Below the pieces are notes generated by a model. It saw nothing but the letters and a program-made list of their open reading frames with translations, did no database searches and was not told the DNA's origin. Made by a program: the position numbers and the translations under genes. This document shows positions 1 through 5,317 of a stretch of DNA of 5,592 nucleotides, one piece after another (the stretch's first letter is position 1; every line of letters begins with the position of its first letter). The DNA comes from Erysipelotrichia bacterium (GTDB taxonomy: Bacteria > Bacillota_I > Bacilli_A > Erysipelotrichales > Erysipelotrichaceae), in assembly GCA_009916335.1 (NCBI GenBank), contig SAAR01000219.1:1-5592 (forward strand), in the 5' to 3' direction.

Positions 1-156
1 TTTTGTAACGAAGTGATGAAAAGCATTGTAGCTAATCTTCGCTTCTTCTGGTAGATGAGAGTTTATAATTCTCCAAGCTGAGCGAATTGATGAACCTCTA
101 CTGATAAGATATACAATTTGTCCTCTAAATTTTTCCATTTTGCTGTATATAGCCAT
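1..156 (-). CDS. Start of a TraK-like DNA-binding/conjugation protein (partial)
   Basis: This is an open minus-strand frame of 52 codons from ATG at 156 that runs off the left edge without a stop. An excellent ribosome binding site (AAAAGGAG, 163-170) sits 6 nt before the ATG, and the frame begins 15 nt after the stop of the preceding gene, so it belongs to the same operon. The visible protein starts MAIYSKMEKFRGQIVYLISR and continues with a G-x-S-I-R-x-A-W pattern (around residues 21-28) and an I-S-Y-x-A-F-x-x-F-V pattern (around 41-50). These resemble the N-terminal helix-turn-helix region of TraK-family proteins of IncP-type plasmids, which bind the transfer origin in the relaxosome. The resemblance is from memory of the family pattern and covers only the N-terminus. 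It could instead be another small HTH protein. That a gene starts here is nearly certain; the family is tentative. Confidence 0.6.
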   Translation of the reverse strand, partial: MAIYSKMEKFRGQIVYLISRGSSIRSAWRIINSHLPEEAKISYNAFHHFVTK

Positions 157-162
157 TGATAG

Positions 163-170
163 CTCCTTTT
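163..170 (-). promoter_or_regulatory. Strong ribosome binding site of the TraK-like gene
   Basis: AAAAGGAG lies 6 nt upstream of the ATG at 156, in the 15-nt gap after the stop of the FtsZ-C-like gene. It supports the truncated left-edge frame as a real gene. Confidence 0.8.
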
Positions 171-171
171 G

Positions 172-537
172 TTATCTTTGACTATATTCATAATTTGATT
201 TTATAGTGTCAATACCCCCAGAAGCAATCATTTTAAACTGTATGGTATCTTTTTCAAGAGCATCATTTTGTTTTGTACCAAAGATAACATCAGCATCTTC
301 ACCAATCAAGTCGTGAAACTCCTCTAGCAATAATGAAATGATGGGTAATGGTGCATCACTGTGTTGCTCAAATTCTATCAGTACGCCTTTTGCATTTTGT
401 AGTGATAGCTTCAAATTCTCACTCAAACTACTCATAAATTCACTAGCCCTACAGCCACTTACAAACCCTTCAACTTTTCCTTGATGGGATAAAATGGTCT
501 CAAAATCTGCATAATCTAAATTGATCTCATTTTGCAT
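172..537 (-). CDS. Stand-alone FtsZ C-terminal-domain protein (T7 loop plus CTD, no GTPase domain)
   Basis: This 121-aa protein aligns by eye with the second half of FtsZ. Residues 5-15 (INLDYADFETI) match the FtsZ T7 synergy loop (INxDFADVxTV), with N6, D8 and D11 forming an intact NxDxxD; in polymers these aspartates complete the GTPase site of the neighbouring subunit. A glycine/serine/alanine stretch (20-33) follows as in FtsZ helix H8 and beyond. Then come NAKGVLIEF (48-56, FtsZ GARGVLVNI), DADVIFGT (81-88, FtsZ DANIIFGT) and FKMIASGG (101-108, FtsZ VTVIATGF). The GTP-binding half with its GGGTGTG signature is absent and not encoded upstream, and no C-terminal ZipA/FtsA-binding peptide is obvious in the short tail. 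The gene has a strong GGAGGTG ribosome site and its own ATG just before the domain boundary, so it looks designed rather than broken. Predicted role (inference): a soluble FtsZ-binding, filament-capping or GTPase-stimulating protein acting in the cytoplasm. Confidence 0.75.
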   Translation of the reverse strand: MQNEINLDYADFETILSHQGKVEGFVSGCRASEFMSSLSENLKLSLQNAKGVLIEFEQHSDAPLPIISLLLEEFHDLIGEDADVIFGTKQNDALEKDTIQFKMIASGGIDTIKSNYEYSQR

Positions 538-540
538 AAT

Positions 541-547
541 GCACCTC
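541..547 (-). promoter_or_regulatory. Strong ribosome binding site of the FtsZ-C-like gene
   Basis: The bases GGAGGTG lie 3 nt upstream of the ATG at 537, in the 12-nt gap after the cyclotransferase stop. This site fixes the start at the first residue before the T7 loop and argues against the gene being a decayed fragment of a longer FtsZ. Confidence 0.8.
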
Positions 548-549
548 CA

Positions 550-954
550 TTATTTATAAAACTTTTCATCTATCTCTATCCCATAATAAAACTCATCTTT
601 TACAAACTCTTCTAAAAGTTCATATTTAGATAAATCTATTTTTTGGTTTACAAAGTATGTGATAGCTTCAAGTGTTGTATCGCCGACCAAAAGAGTAATA
701 TTTGCCCTATCGTAATGCTCAGGATACCCCTCAAGCAAATCAAGCCTTGAGAGTATCTGTTCACTGATAACATAGGCTTCACCTTTTACAAATTTACCTT
801 TGCCTTTTGCATTGATTAGATATGGATATGCTTTTACGATATTTACCATTGGGTATTTTTCTTTTGTGGTTGCCACTCCTAAAAACTTTGCACCATCTAA
901 AAAATGGTGGTTTTCAAAGCCTTTTTTTAGTGTACCGTAAACGAAGAGGGTCAT
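550..954 (-). CDS. Gamma-glutamylcyclotransferase-fold protein (GGCT/AIG2-like)
   Basis: This 134-aa cytoplasmic protein belongs to the GGCT/AIG2-like superfamily; family members cyclise gamma-glutamyl groups to 5-oxoproline with release of the amine or amino acid. The substrate-binding signature VYGTLKKG is at residues 5-12, and the conserved block LDLLEGYPEHYDR at 71-83 carries the expected catalytic glutamate (E75). Length fits the small bacterial YtfP/GGACT-like branch. The ATG lies 1 nt after the nuclease-fold gene's stop. Its own ribosome site is weak (GGAAAA, further upstream than usual), so translation is probably coupled to the upstream gene. The stretch is richer in G+C than the preceding gene (about 26 of 60 bases at 721-780). 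The true substrate cannot be read from the sequence; a role on a gamma-glutamyl isopeptide or small amine is only possible. Confidence 0.85.
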   Translation of the reverse strand: MTLFVYGTLKKGFENHHFLDGAKFLGVATTKEKYPMVNIVKAYPYLINAKGKGKFVKGEAYVISEQILSRLDLLEGYPEHYDRANITLLVGDTTLEAITYFVNQKIDLSKYELLEEFVKDEFYYGIEIDEKFYK

Positions 955-955
955 T

Positions 956-2230
956 TTAGTAATTTTCCAAAATTTCTTCTAATTCCTGAAAGTCTCTTGA
1001 GCTAATAATTCCACTCAGAATATCTGCAATATCAATGATAATTTGTTCGATTTGTTCATTTGATTTAGTATAAATATCATCTTTTTTACCAAAACTAACC
1101 TCTGGAAATGATTCACCTTCAATTAAAATTTGATAGTCATCTTGCACTATCCAATTAGTCTCTTTAAAATCAGTTTTTTTTATTCGTTGAATTTTGAGAT
1201 TATCATTTTTTGAATTCAAAAAACACTCGCAATAAAGTCTATAATCTTTATTATCACCAATTTTTAAAAATAGATATTTTTCATTTTTCAACTCTTTATA
1301 TAGATAAATGCCATTAAAACCATCATTGTTTTGTTTTGTATTAGGTTTTCTTAATTTCATAATCCATTGAATATCATCTTCATCAAAGCTCCAATAAAAA
1401 TCATCTCCATCATATTGTCTAAAATCTTTTAAATCTTCAAGTAGCTTAGTTTGTAATTTTTTATAAAATTGCATTTCAAAAATTGCTTTTGCTCTTGGTA
1501 AAGCATTGGCGATTTTTATAGCTGTTTGTAAACTATCACTTTCCATTAATTTATCGGCTATTTTCATATTTTCCTCTTTTGAATTTTTATTTGTCAATAG
1601 TTCTAATGTGCTTAAATATTGATCAATTATATTTCTTATATTATCAAACTTAACGATTTCAATAACACTCATCAACCAATCTGTAATGTGAACTTCATAG
1701 CTTATAAGTTCAATATCATCACACGAAAGATTGTTTAAAGATTGTTCAGTTGGTAATTTTCCATCGAGTGTTAAATATATCACTATAATATTTTTATAGT
1801 TCTCACTGTATTTAGCTTTATGATATCTATAAAGTTGTTTATGTTGATCAGGTGCATATATTTTATTTTCAATAACGATTGCGGTGTCTTTTGTTTCTAT
1901 AACAATATCTATATAGCTTTGATTTTTTTCTACAATATGAAACTGCTCAGTCTCCACTTTTACATTTTTACAAAATGTATCTAAATCAATCTCTTTAAGC
2001 TTATTTTGTATTGGTTCTAAGAGTAAAAATCGCTCTAAAAATAAACTTCCGCAACCATGAGTTCCGTTTGGATTTAGTAATTCTGCTATAAATTTAGAAT
2101 GCCTTGTTTCTAATAATTCAACACCCAAAGTTGAAAATATATTAAAATTCTCAGATGCTTTTTGTTTATTTATTAACTCTTCCAACTCTTTTTTAACATT
2201 TTGTAGTAATACATCTATTTCATTACTCAT
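956..2230 (-). CDS. PD-(D/E)XK nuclease superfamily protein
   Basis: This 424-aa protein resembles the PD-(D/E)XK nuclease family (PDDEXK_4 type). An N-terminal helix is followed by an ETRHSKFIAELLNP block (41-54), typical of this family's start. The catalytic core is YIDIVI (106-111, metal ligand D108), then AIVIENKIY (117-125, E121-x-K123 as the E-x-K part), then QLYRYH (132-137) as the usual conserved Q-x-x-x-Y helix. The C-terminal half (about 225-424) is lysine- and aspartate-rich and I do not recognise it. ATG 2230 is chosen over TTG 2245 because GGAGGAG (2236-2242) lies 5 nt before it and the longer form would overlap the FlhB-like gene. The gene starts 2 nt after that gene's stop. It is visibly more AT-rich than its neighbours (10 G/C of 60 at 1261-1320), hinting at separate origin. 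Targets are unknown; a DNA-cutting defence or element-maintenance role is possible but not shown. Confidence 0.8.
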   Translation of the reverse strand: MSNEIDVLLQNVKKELEELINKQKASENFNIFSTLGVELLETRHSKFIAELLNPNGTHGCGSLFLERFLLLEPIQNKLKEIDLDTFCKNVKVETEQFHIVEKNQSYIDIVIETKDTAIVIENKIYAPDQHKQLYRYHKAKYSENYKNIIVIYLTLDGKLPTEQSLNNLSCDDIELISYEVHITDWLMSVIEIVKFDNIRNIIDQYLSTLELLTNKNSKEENMKIADKLMESDSLQTAIKIANALPRAKAIFEMQFYKKLQTKLLEDLKDFRQYDGDDFYWSFDEDDIQWIMKLRKPNTKQNNDGFNGIYLYKELKNEKYLFLKIGDNKDYRLYCECFLNSKNDNLKIQRIKKTDFKETNWIVQDDYQILIEGESFPEVSFGKKDDIYTKSNEQIEQIIIDIADILSGIISSRDFQELEEILENY

Positions 2231-2232
2231 CC

Positions 2233-2775
2233 TCACTCCTCCCAATTTTTCTCTTCCATCGACTTTATCACATACTCCATACTCACCAACTTATCACTAT
2301 TTTTAGCCAACTCTATAGCTTCATACAAACTCATATCTTTATTTGGCTCACCTAATAAATGCAACATACTATTGTCGATAGGTTCATAGAGTTCTGCTGT
2401 TGCATAAATAGCTCTTGCTACCTCTTTAAACTCTACAACTTTTATATTTGCTTCTAGTGTCATTTTCATAATAATCAATGCATTCAAATCTGCCCCTTTT
2501 GCAATACAAATGGGTATATTTTCGGATGTAAAATGAAGTGCAACAGCAAAATGATAAGGATTTGTTATCACAAGGTGAATAGGGTTTTTTGGCTCTTTTA
2601 CCATAATCTCACCGAGTCTAAAAAATGCTCTTGTAGTGTGTGTTGATTTTAAAGCTCTTAGTTCTTCTCTTTCTTCTGGAGTTAGATTATTTTTCTGCTC
2701 TAAGATTTCAATTTTATCTTGAATCTCTTGTAAAAATCTATCTATCCCTGGGATAGCTGGGTTTCGTATTATCAT
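2233..2775 (-). CDS. Stand-alone FlhB C-terminal (export-switch) domain protein, FlhX-like
   Basis: This 180-aa protein has no membrane segment but carries the cytoplasmic domain of FlhB/type III secretion switch proteins. HLVITNPYHFAVAL (67-80) matches FlhB VVxTNPTHYAVAL, CIAKGADLNAL (90-100) matches VVAKGAGLIAL, and EVARAIYATAELYEPI (118-133) matches PLARALYRxxEIGQEI. The autocleavage motif NPTH is NPYH here (N72-P73-Y74-H75): the cleavable Asn-Pro pair and the His are kept and the Thr is replaced. Before the domain is a charged helix (about 11-60, coiled-coil-like); after it is a 45-residue acidic tail not seen in FlhB. In FlhB this domain switches export from rod/hook to filament subunits. 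A free FlhB C-terminal homologue (FlhX, HP1575) is known in Helicobacter pylori and can stand in for the FlhB domain. Start ATG 2775 has an AAAAGGA site upstream. Function here, as partner or decoy of host FlhB, is inferred. Confidence 0.8.
   Translation of the reverse strand: MIIRNPAIPGIDRFLQEIQDKIEILEQKNNLTPEEREELRALKSTHTTRAFFRLGEIMVKEPKNPIHLVITNPYHFAVALHFTSENIPICIAKGADLNALIIMKMTLEANIKVVEFKEVARAIYATAELYEPIDNSMLHLLGEPNKDMSLYEAIELAKNSDKLVSMEYVIKSMEEKNWEE
2236..2242 (-). promoter_or_regulatory. Ribosome binding site that sets the nuclease-fold gene start
   Basis: GGAGGAG is formed by the last two Glu codons and first stop base of the FlhB-like gene and sits 5 nt before ATG 2230. It makes the alternative TTG start at 2245 unlikely and suggests coupled translation of the two genes. 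Confidence 0.75.
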
Positions 2776-2788
2776 TGTGAATATCCTT

Positions 2789-3136
2789 TTAATTCAAACT
2801 CATTGTTGCACAGTTTTCAATCACGCTCGCCGCATTTTCCAAATGATTACCTTTGATATCAAATAGATACACTTTATCTTGCAAATGGACTTGATAATTG
2901 ACTATTTTGCCCCAAGTTCCAAGATCACCATTGTTTTGCACATAGTGATTTTTCACATAAGCTCCTATATTTTGAAACAGCTCCTCTTGGTTTGTTGAGG
3001 CAAGTTCATCTGTAATAGAGATTCTCCTTTTTGCTTCCAAAAAAGCAAGTACAAAGATAGGCTCGCCTTTTCTTTTGAAATTTGTATTTACAAATATATA
3101 ACTTCCGTGTTGTTTATTGCAATTGGCACTTTTCAT
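2789..3136 (-). CDS. Unrecognised 115-aa protein
   Basis: I do not recognise this protein. It is soluble, has no signal peptide or membrane segment, and looks alpha/beta: a probable strand pair around residues 12-33 (SYIFVNTNF, PIFVLAFLEA), an acidic middle (41-60), an aromatic stretch with GTWGKIVNYQVHL (73-86), and a last strand KVYLFDIKG (88-96). There are three cysteines (6, 109 and a shared region near the C-terminus is not clustered into a metal site). It is the first gene of the left operon: ATG 3136 follows an AGGAG ribosome site 5-6 nt upstream, a TATAAT box lies 30-35 nt upstream, and its stop is 13 nt before the FlhB-like start. Good ribosome site and operon position make it a real gene; no function is offered. 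Confidence 0.7.
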   Translation of the reverse strand: MKSANCNKQHGSYIFVNTNFKRKGEPIFVLAFLEAKRRISITDELASTNQEELFQNIGAYVKNHYVQNNGDLGTWGKIVNYQVHLQDKVYLFDIKGNHLENAASVIENCATMSLN

Positions 3137-3165
3137 TTTGACTCCTAAAATCTCGATGTATTCAA

Positions 3166-3171
3166 ATTATA
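3166..3171 (-). promoter_or_regulatory. Candidate -10 box of the left operon promoter
   Basis: In the 54-nt gap between the WYL gene and the 115-aa gene the minus strand reads AAGTATAATTTG, with a perfect TATAAT at 3171-3166. The predicted start would be near 3158, giving a leader of about 22 nt that contains the AGGAG site. No good -35 box is visible at 17-18 nt, as is usual for Campylobacterota housekeeping promoters. A short inverted repeat GACA-N6-TGTC (3184-3197) sits where the -35 would be. The left operon may thus be transcribed independently of the ATPase/WYL pair. Confidence 0.5.
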
Positions 3172-3190
3172 CTTACCTCTTTAGACACCT

Positions 3191-4108
3191 TTATGTCCAC
3201 TTCAAAAACTTCTCTACATCTTTTTTGATTTTTTCATTAAGCTCTTTTGGGTTGACTACTTTGATATGAGGTAGCCAATATTTTATCAGTGGTATGAGTT
3301 CATTATCATCAGTGATTTTAAGTGTGAGCTGCATATCTCCATTATCATCAAATCCTTTGATGTTTTGAGTTTTTGAGATTGGCTTTCTTTCAAAATATTT
3401 TGAAATTTGTGAGCTAATGAGCAGTTCCACTTGATAAGGTTTTGTCTCTTCAAACCAAATGTTTATAGCATTGTTTAGGTTTGTTTGGAGTTGTTTTGAT
3501 TTTCTAAACTTCTCATCTAAAATCTCTACACCTGAGATATTTTTAAGATAATATCTTCGCAAATACCCATCTTTTTTAGATACTAAATACCAAAACCCCT
3601 CAAAGTTTACTATCTTGTATGGTTCTGCAACTACATCGAAGCTATTTTCATCTTTTTGGTACTGGAAGTTGATTTTATTATTTTCATTGATGGCTGATTC
3701 TATGGTTTTTATCTCTTGAAGTTTGGAGCTTATATCTTCTATATCTATCTTGGTATAGATTGGGGATGCTATATTTTCATCGATTCGCTTTAGAAGTTTT
3801 TCGGCACTTTTAGCAAAGCTCTCATCGAAGCTTTTACTTGTAGATTCTAAGAGTTTGAGGGTAATCTCATCTTCAATACTAAAATCTTCCCTAAATTCAA
3901 AATCCTTTTTAAGCTGCCAAAGTTTTTTTTCTTGATAGATTGGAAAAAGAAGCACCAATTTTGCAAAATCTCTCTGTATTGTTTTGGTACTTACTCCAAA
4001 CTCATCTGCTAACTCTTTGTTTGATAACTTTGCACCGCTGTAGAGCTTTGCTATGATTTGAGTGTATCTGTAGAGGGCTTTGTCGTAGTTGTGTTTGTAA
4101 GTATTCAT
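3191..4108 (-). CDS. WYL-domain transcriptional regulator
   Basis: This 305-aa cytoplasmic regulator has an N-terminal winged helix-turn-helix (about 12-66; LSNKELADEFGVSTKTIQRD at 28-47 is the helix-turn-helix with its recognition helix). A helical linker follows (75-130), then a WYL ligand-binding domain (about 134-200) containing the namesake FWYLVSKKDGYLRRYYLKNI block (172-191, W173-Y174-L175 and the paired arginines), and a C-terminal WCX-type extension (about 220-303). Length and domain order are standard for the family. WYL domains sense ligands such as nucleic acids or nucleotides, and many such regulators control defence or mobile-element genes. Its ATG overlaps the ATPase stop by 4 nt (ATGA) and its own ribosome site is weak, so it is translationally coupled and co-expressed with the ATPase. 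The palindrome at 5224-5240 is a likely autoregulatory operator (inference). Confidence 0.93.
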   Translation of the reverse strand: MNTYKHNYDKALYRYTQIIAKLYSGAKLSNKELADEFGVSTKTIQRDFAKLVLLFPIYQEKKLWQLKKDFEFREDFSIEDEITLKLLESTSKSFDESFAKSAEKLLKRIDENIASPIYTKIDIEDISSKLQEIKTIESAINENNKINFQYQKDENSFDVVAEPYKIVNFEGFWYLVSKKDGYLRRYYLKNISGVEILDEKFRKSKQLQTNLNNAINIWFEETKPYQVELLISSQISKYFERKPISKTQNIKGFDDNGDMQLTLKITDDNELIPLIKYWLPHIKVVNPKELNEKIKKDVEKFLKWT

Positions 4109-5208
4109 CTATTACACCAAAACTCAAACAACGGATCAGCAAAATAATACCCCTCACTATTTTTATCAATGATATCTTTTTGCACAAGTCCGTTTAGTGC
4201 TGTTTGAAAAGAGCCTGATTTGATTTGGTATTTGGCTAAGTATTGCTCATCATAAAGAGATTTACCATCTTTTTCAAGGACTATTTTCAAAGCTTTTTTT
4301 TGATTTGGCGTGAGGTTATCCCACTCTACGCCAAAGAGGTCTTCTTCCCTTTCAATAATGATTTTAAGGGTTTTTGAGAAGTTTTCATCATCCACTTTAC
4401 TCTCACATTGATTCCACAGCTCATAAGCAAATTGTTGTGTATAGTATGGAAACCCTTTGGTAAACTCAAATATTTTATCTATATAAATCTCGTCTATCTC
4501 TTTGTTGGTCGCTTGAAATTTTGAAGTGATGAACTCACTCCATGATTTTTTTTGTATCTCTTTGATTTTAAAGTGTTTTACTGATTTATAAAAGGGTCTG
4601 TTTTTGTCTAAAAACATCGCTTGAAGTAAAGATTTTTTACTCCCCATAAAGATGTAGCTTACTTTATCGCTATGATGTTGGATAACACTTCTCATCTTTG
4701 CTTCAAGATCAAAGTTTGCAATCTCTTGAAATTCATCAAATATCACTACTATTTTTTGTCCCTCTTTTGCAAAGGCTAGGGGGATATTTAGTACATCTTC
4801 TAAAGCTTTTGTTCTGTCTTCATTGTTTAGTGCAAGAGAAAAACTAGGATTTCCAGTTGCATCAAAATTTACATTGATGTTTGGACGAAGATTTAAAACA
4901 CTTTTGAAAAAGTTTACTATTTTATCGGTTGGCTCTTCTAGGCTTTTGGCTAGGACATTGAAATATTTATTGATAAACTCATCAAGAGTTGAAAGATACA
5001 TCAAATCCAAAAAAACATATTTGACTTTTTCATCTTTTAGCTCATCCATCGTTTTTAATACAAATGATGTTTTACCAAATCTTCTTGGAGCATAAATAAG
5101 TGTATTTAGCCCAGCATTTACATCGATTTTGAGTTCTTTAATTTCATCTATTCGATTGCAAAAATGAACACTGCTAACAGCTCCACCGTAATAAAAGGGG
5201 TTTATCAT
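4105..5208 (-). CDS. Archaeal-type P-loop ATPase (ATPase_2/STAND-related)
   Basis: This 367-aa protein is of the AAA-like archaeal ATPase family. Near the N-terminus is the characteristic F-x-N-R-x-x-E-I block (16-25, FCNRIDEIKE). Then come Walker A APRRFGKTS (40-48), Walker B IVVIFDEFQEI (153-163) with the catalytic acidic pair D158-E159, a sensor-like YIFMGSKKSLL (185-195), and GFPYYTQQFAYELW (252-265) typical of the lid region. A C-terminal winged-helix region (about 298-367) ends in the family-typical FADPLFEFW. Length is normal and all motifs are intact. Members are signalling or DNA-associated NTPases, often in accessory regions, with mostly unknown targets. ATG 5208 has a GGAG ribosome site 8 nt upstream. 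The gene is first in the unit and its stop overlaps the WYL regulator start, so the two probably act together. No membrane segment is present. Confidence 0.9.
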   Translation of the reverse strand: MINPFYYGGAVSSVHFCNRIDEIKELKIDVNAGLNTLIYAPRRFGKTSFVLKTMDELKDEKVKYVFLDLMYLSTLDEFINKYFNVLAKSLEEPTDKIVNFFKSVLNLRPNINVNFDATGNPSFSLALNNEDRTKALEDVLNIPLAFAKEGQKIVVIFDEFQEIANFDLEAKMRSVIQHHSDKVSYIFMGSKKSLLQAMFLDKNRPFYKSVKHFKIKEIQKKSWSEFITSKFQATNKEIDEIYIDKIFEFTKGFPYYTQQFAYELWNQCESKVDDENFSKTLKIIIEREEDLFGVEWDNLTPNQKKALKIVLEKDGKSLYDEQYLAKYQIKSGSFQTALNGLVQKDIIDKNSEGYYFADPLFEFWCNR

Positions 5209-5223
5209 AGCTTACTCCAATTT

Positions 5224-5240
5224 TTATGTTTTAAACATAA
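5224..5240. promoter_or_regulatory. 17-nt perfect palindrome, candidate WYL operator
   Basis: TTATGTTTTAAACATAA has 8-bp arms around a single central base (5232). It lies 16-32 nt upstream of the ATPase start and overlaps the candidate -10 box and start site on the minus strand. Location, symmetry and the presence of a dimeric WYL winged-helix regulator in the same operon fit an autoregulatory operator. Being AT-only apart from one G/C pair, it could be partly a chance pattern, and it lacks the GC-rich stem and T-run of a terminator. Confidence 0.5.
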
Positions 5241-5242
5241 TA
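5237..5242 (-). promoter_or_regulatory. Candidate -10 box for the ATPase/WYL operon
   Basis: The minus strand reads TATTAT at 5242-5237, one mismatch from TATAAT, with AT-rich sequence upstream and no clear -35. Transcription would start near 5230, inside the palindrome, about 20 nt before the ATG at 5208. Confidence 0.35.
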
Positions 5243-5259
5243 TCTAAAGCATAATTAAA

Positions 5260-5278
5260 TTTGCTTGAGTTGTGCAAA
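5260..5278. repeat. Second inverted repeat in the divergent intergenic region
   Basis: TTTGC (5260-5264) and GCAAA (5274-5278) form 5-bp inverted arms around a 9-nt spacer. It lies between the two divergent start codons, upstream of both, where an activator or second repressor could act on both genes. The arms are short, so chance is a real alternative. Confidence 0.25.
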
Positions 5279-5317
5279 ATTATGAATACCTTGTAAATAA
5301 AATCAAACGAGGTGAAC

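Noticed and set aside
172..537. The FtsZ-C-like gene as a decayed ftsZ pseudogene
   Set aside because: It has its own strong ribosome site, starts at the domain boundary, has no stop or frameshift, keeps the key T7 residues, and is followed within 15 nt by another well-initiated gene. The upstream gene is not an FtsZ N-terminal half.
2231..2245. Five-residue N-terminal extension of the nuclease-fold protein from TTG 2245
   Set aside because: The extension is made of the ribosome binding site GGAGGAG and would overlap the FlhB-like gene; ATG 2230 is the better start.
3923..3930. Eight-base A/T runs in the WYL gene, and similar ones near 4294 and 4546 in the ATPase gene, as phase-variation tracts
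   Set aside because: Each simply encodes consecutive Lys AAA codons in an AT-rich genome. They are short, and Campylobacterota phase variation usually uses G/C tracts.
4002..4187. 61-codon minus-strand frame across the WYL/ATPase junction
   Set aside because: It lies in another frame over two well-supported genes, shows no motif, and has no ribosome site of note.
4823..5095. 90-codon plus-strand frame
   Set aside because: It is antisense to the ATPase gene, including its Walker A region, and its residues are those expected from the complement of a real coding frame.
5224..5240. The palindrome as an intrinsic terminator
   Set aside because: The stem is almost all A/T with no T-run suited to either strand, and it lies between two divergent starts, where no gene ends.
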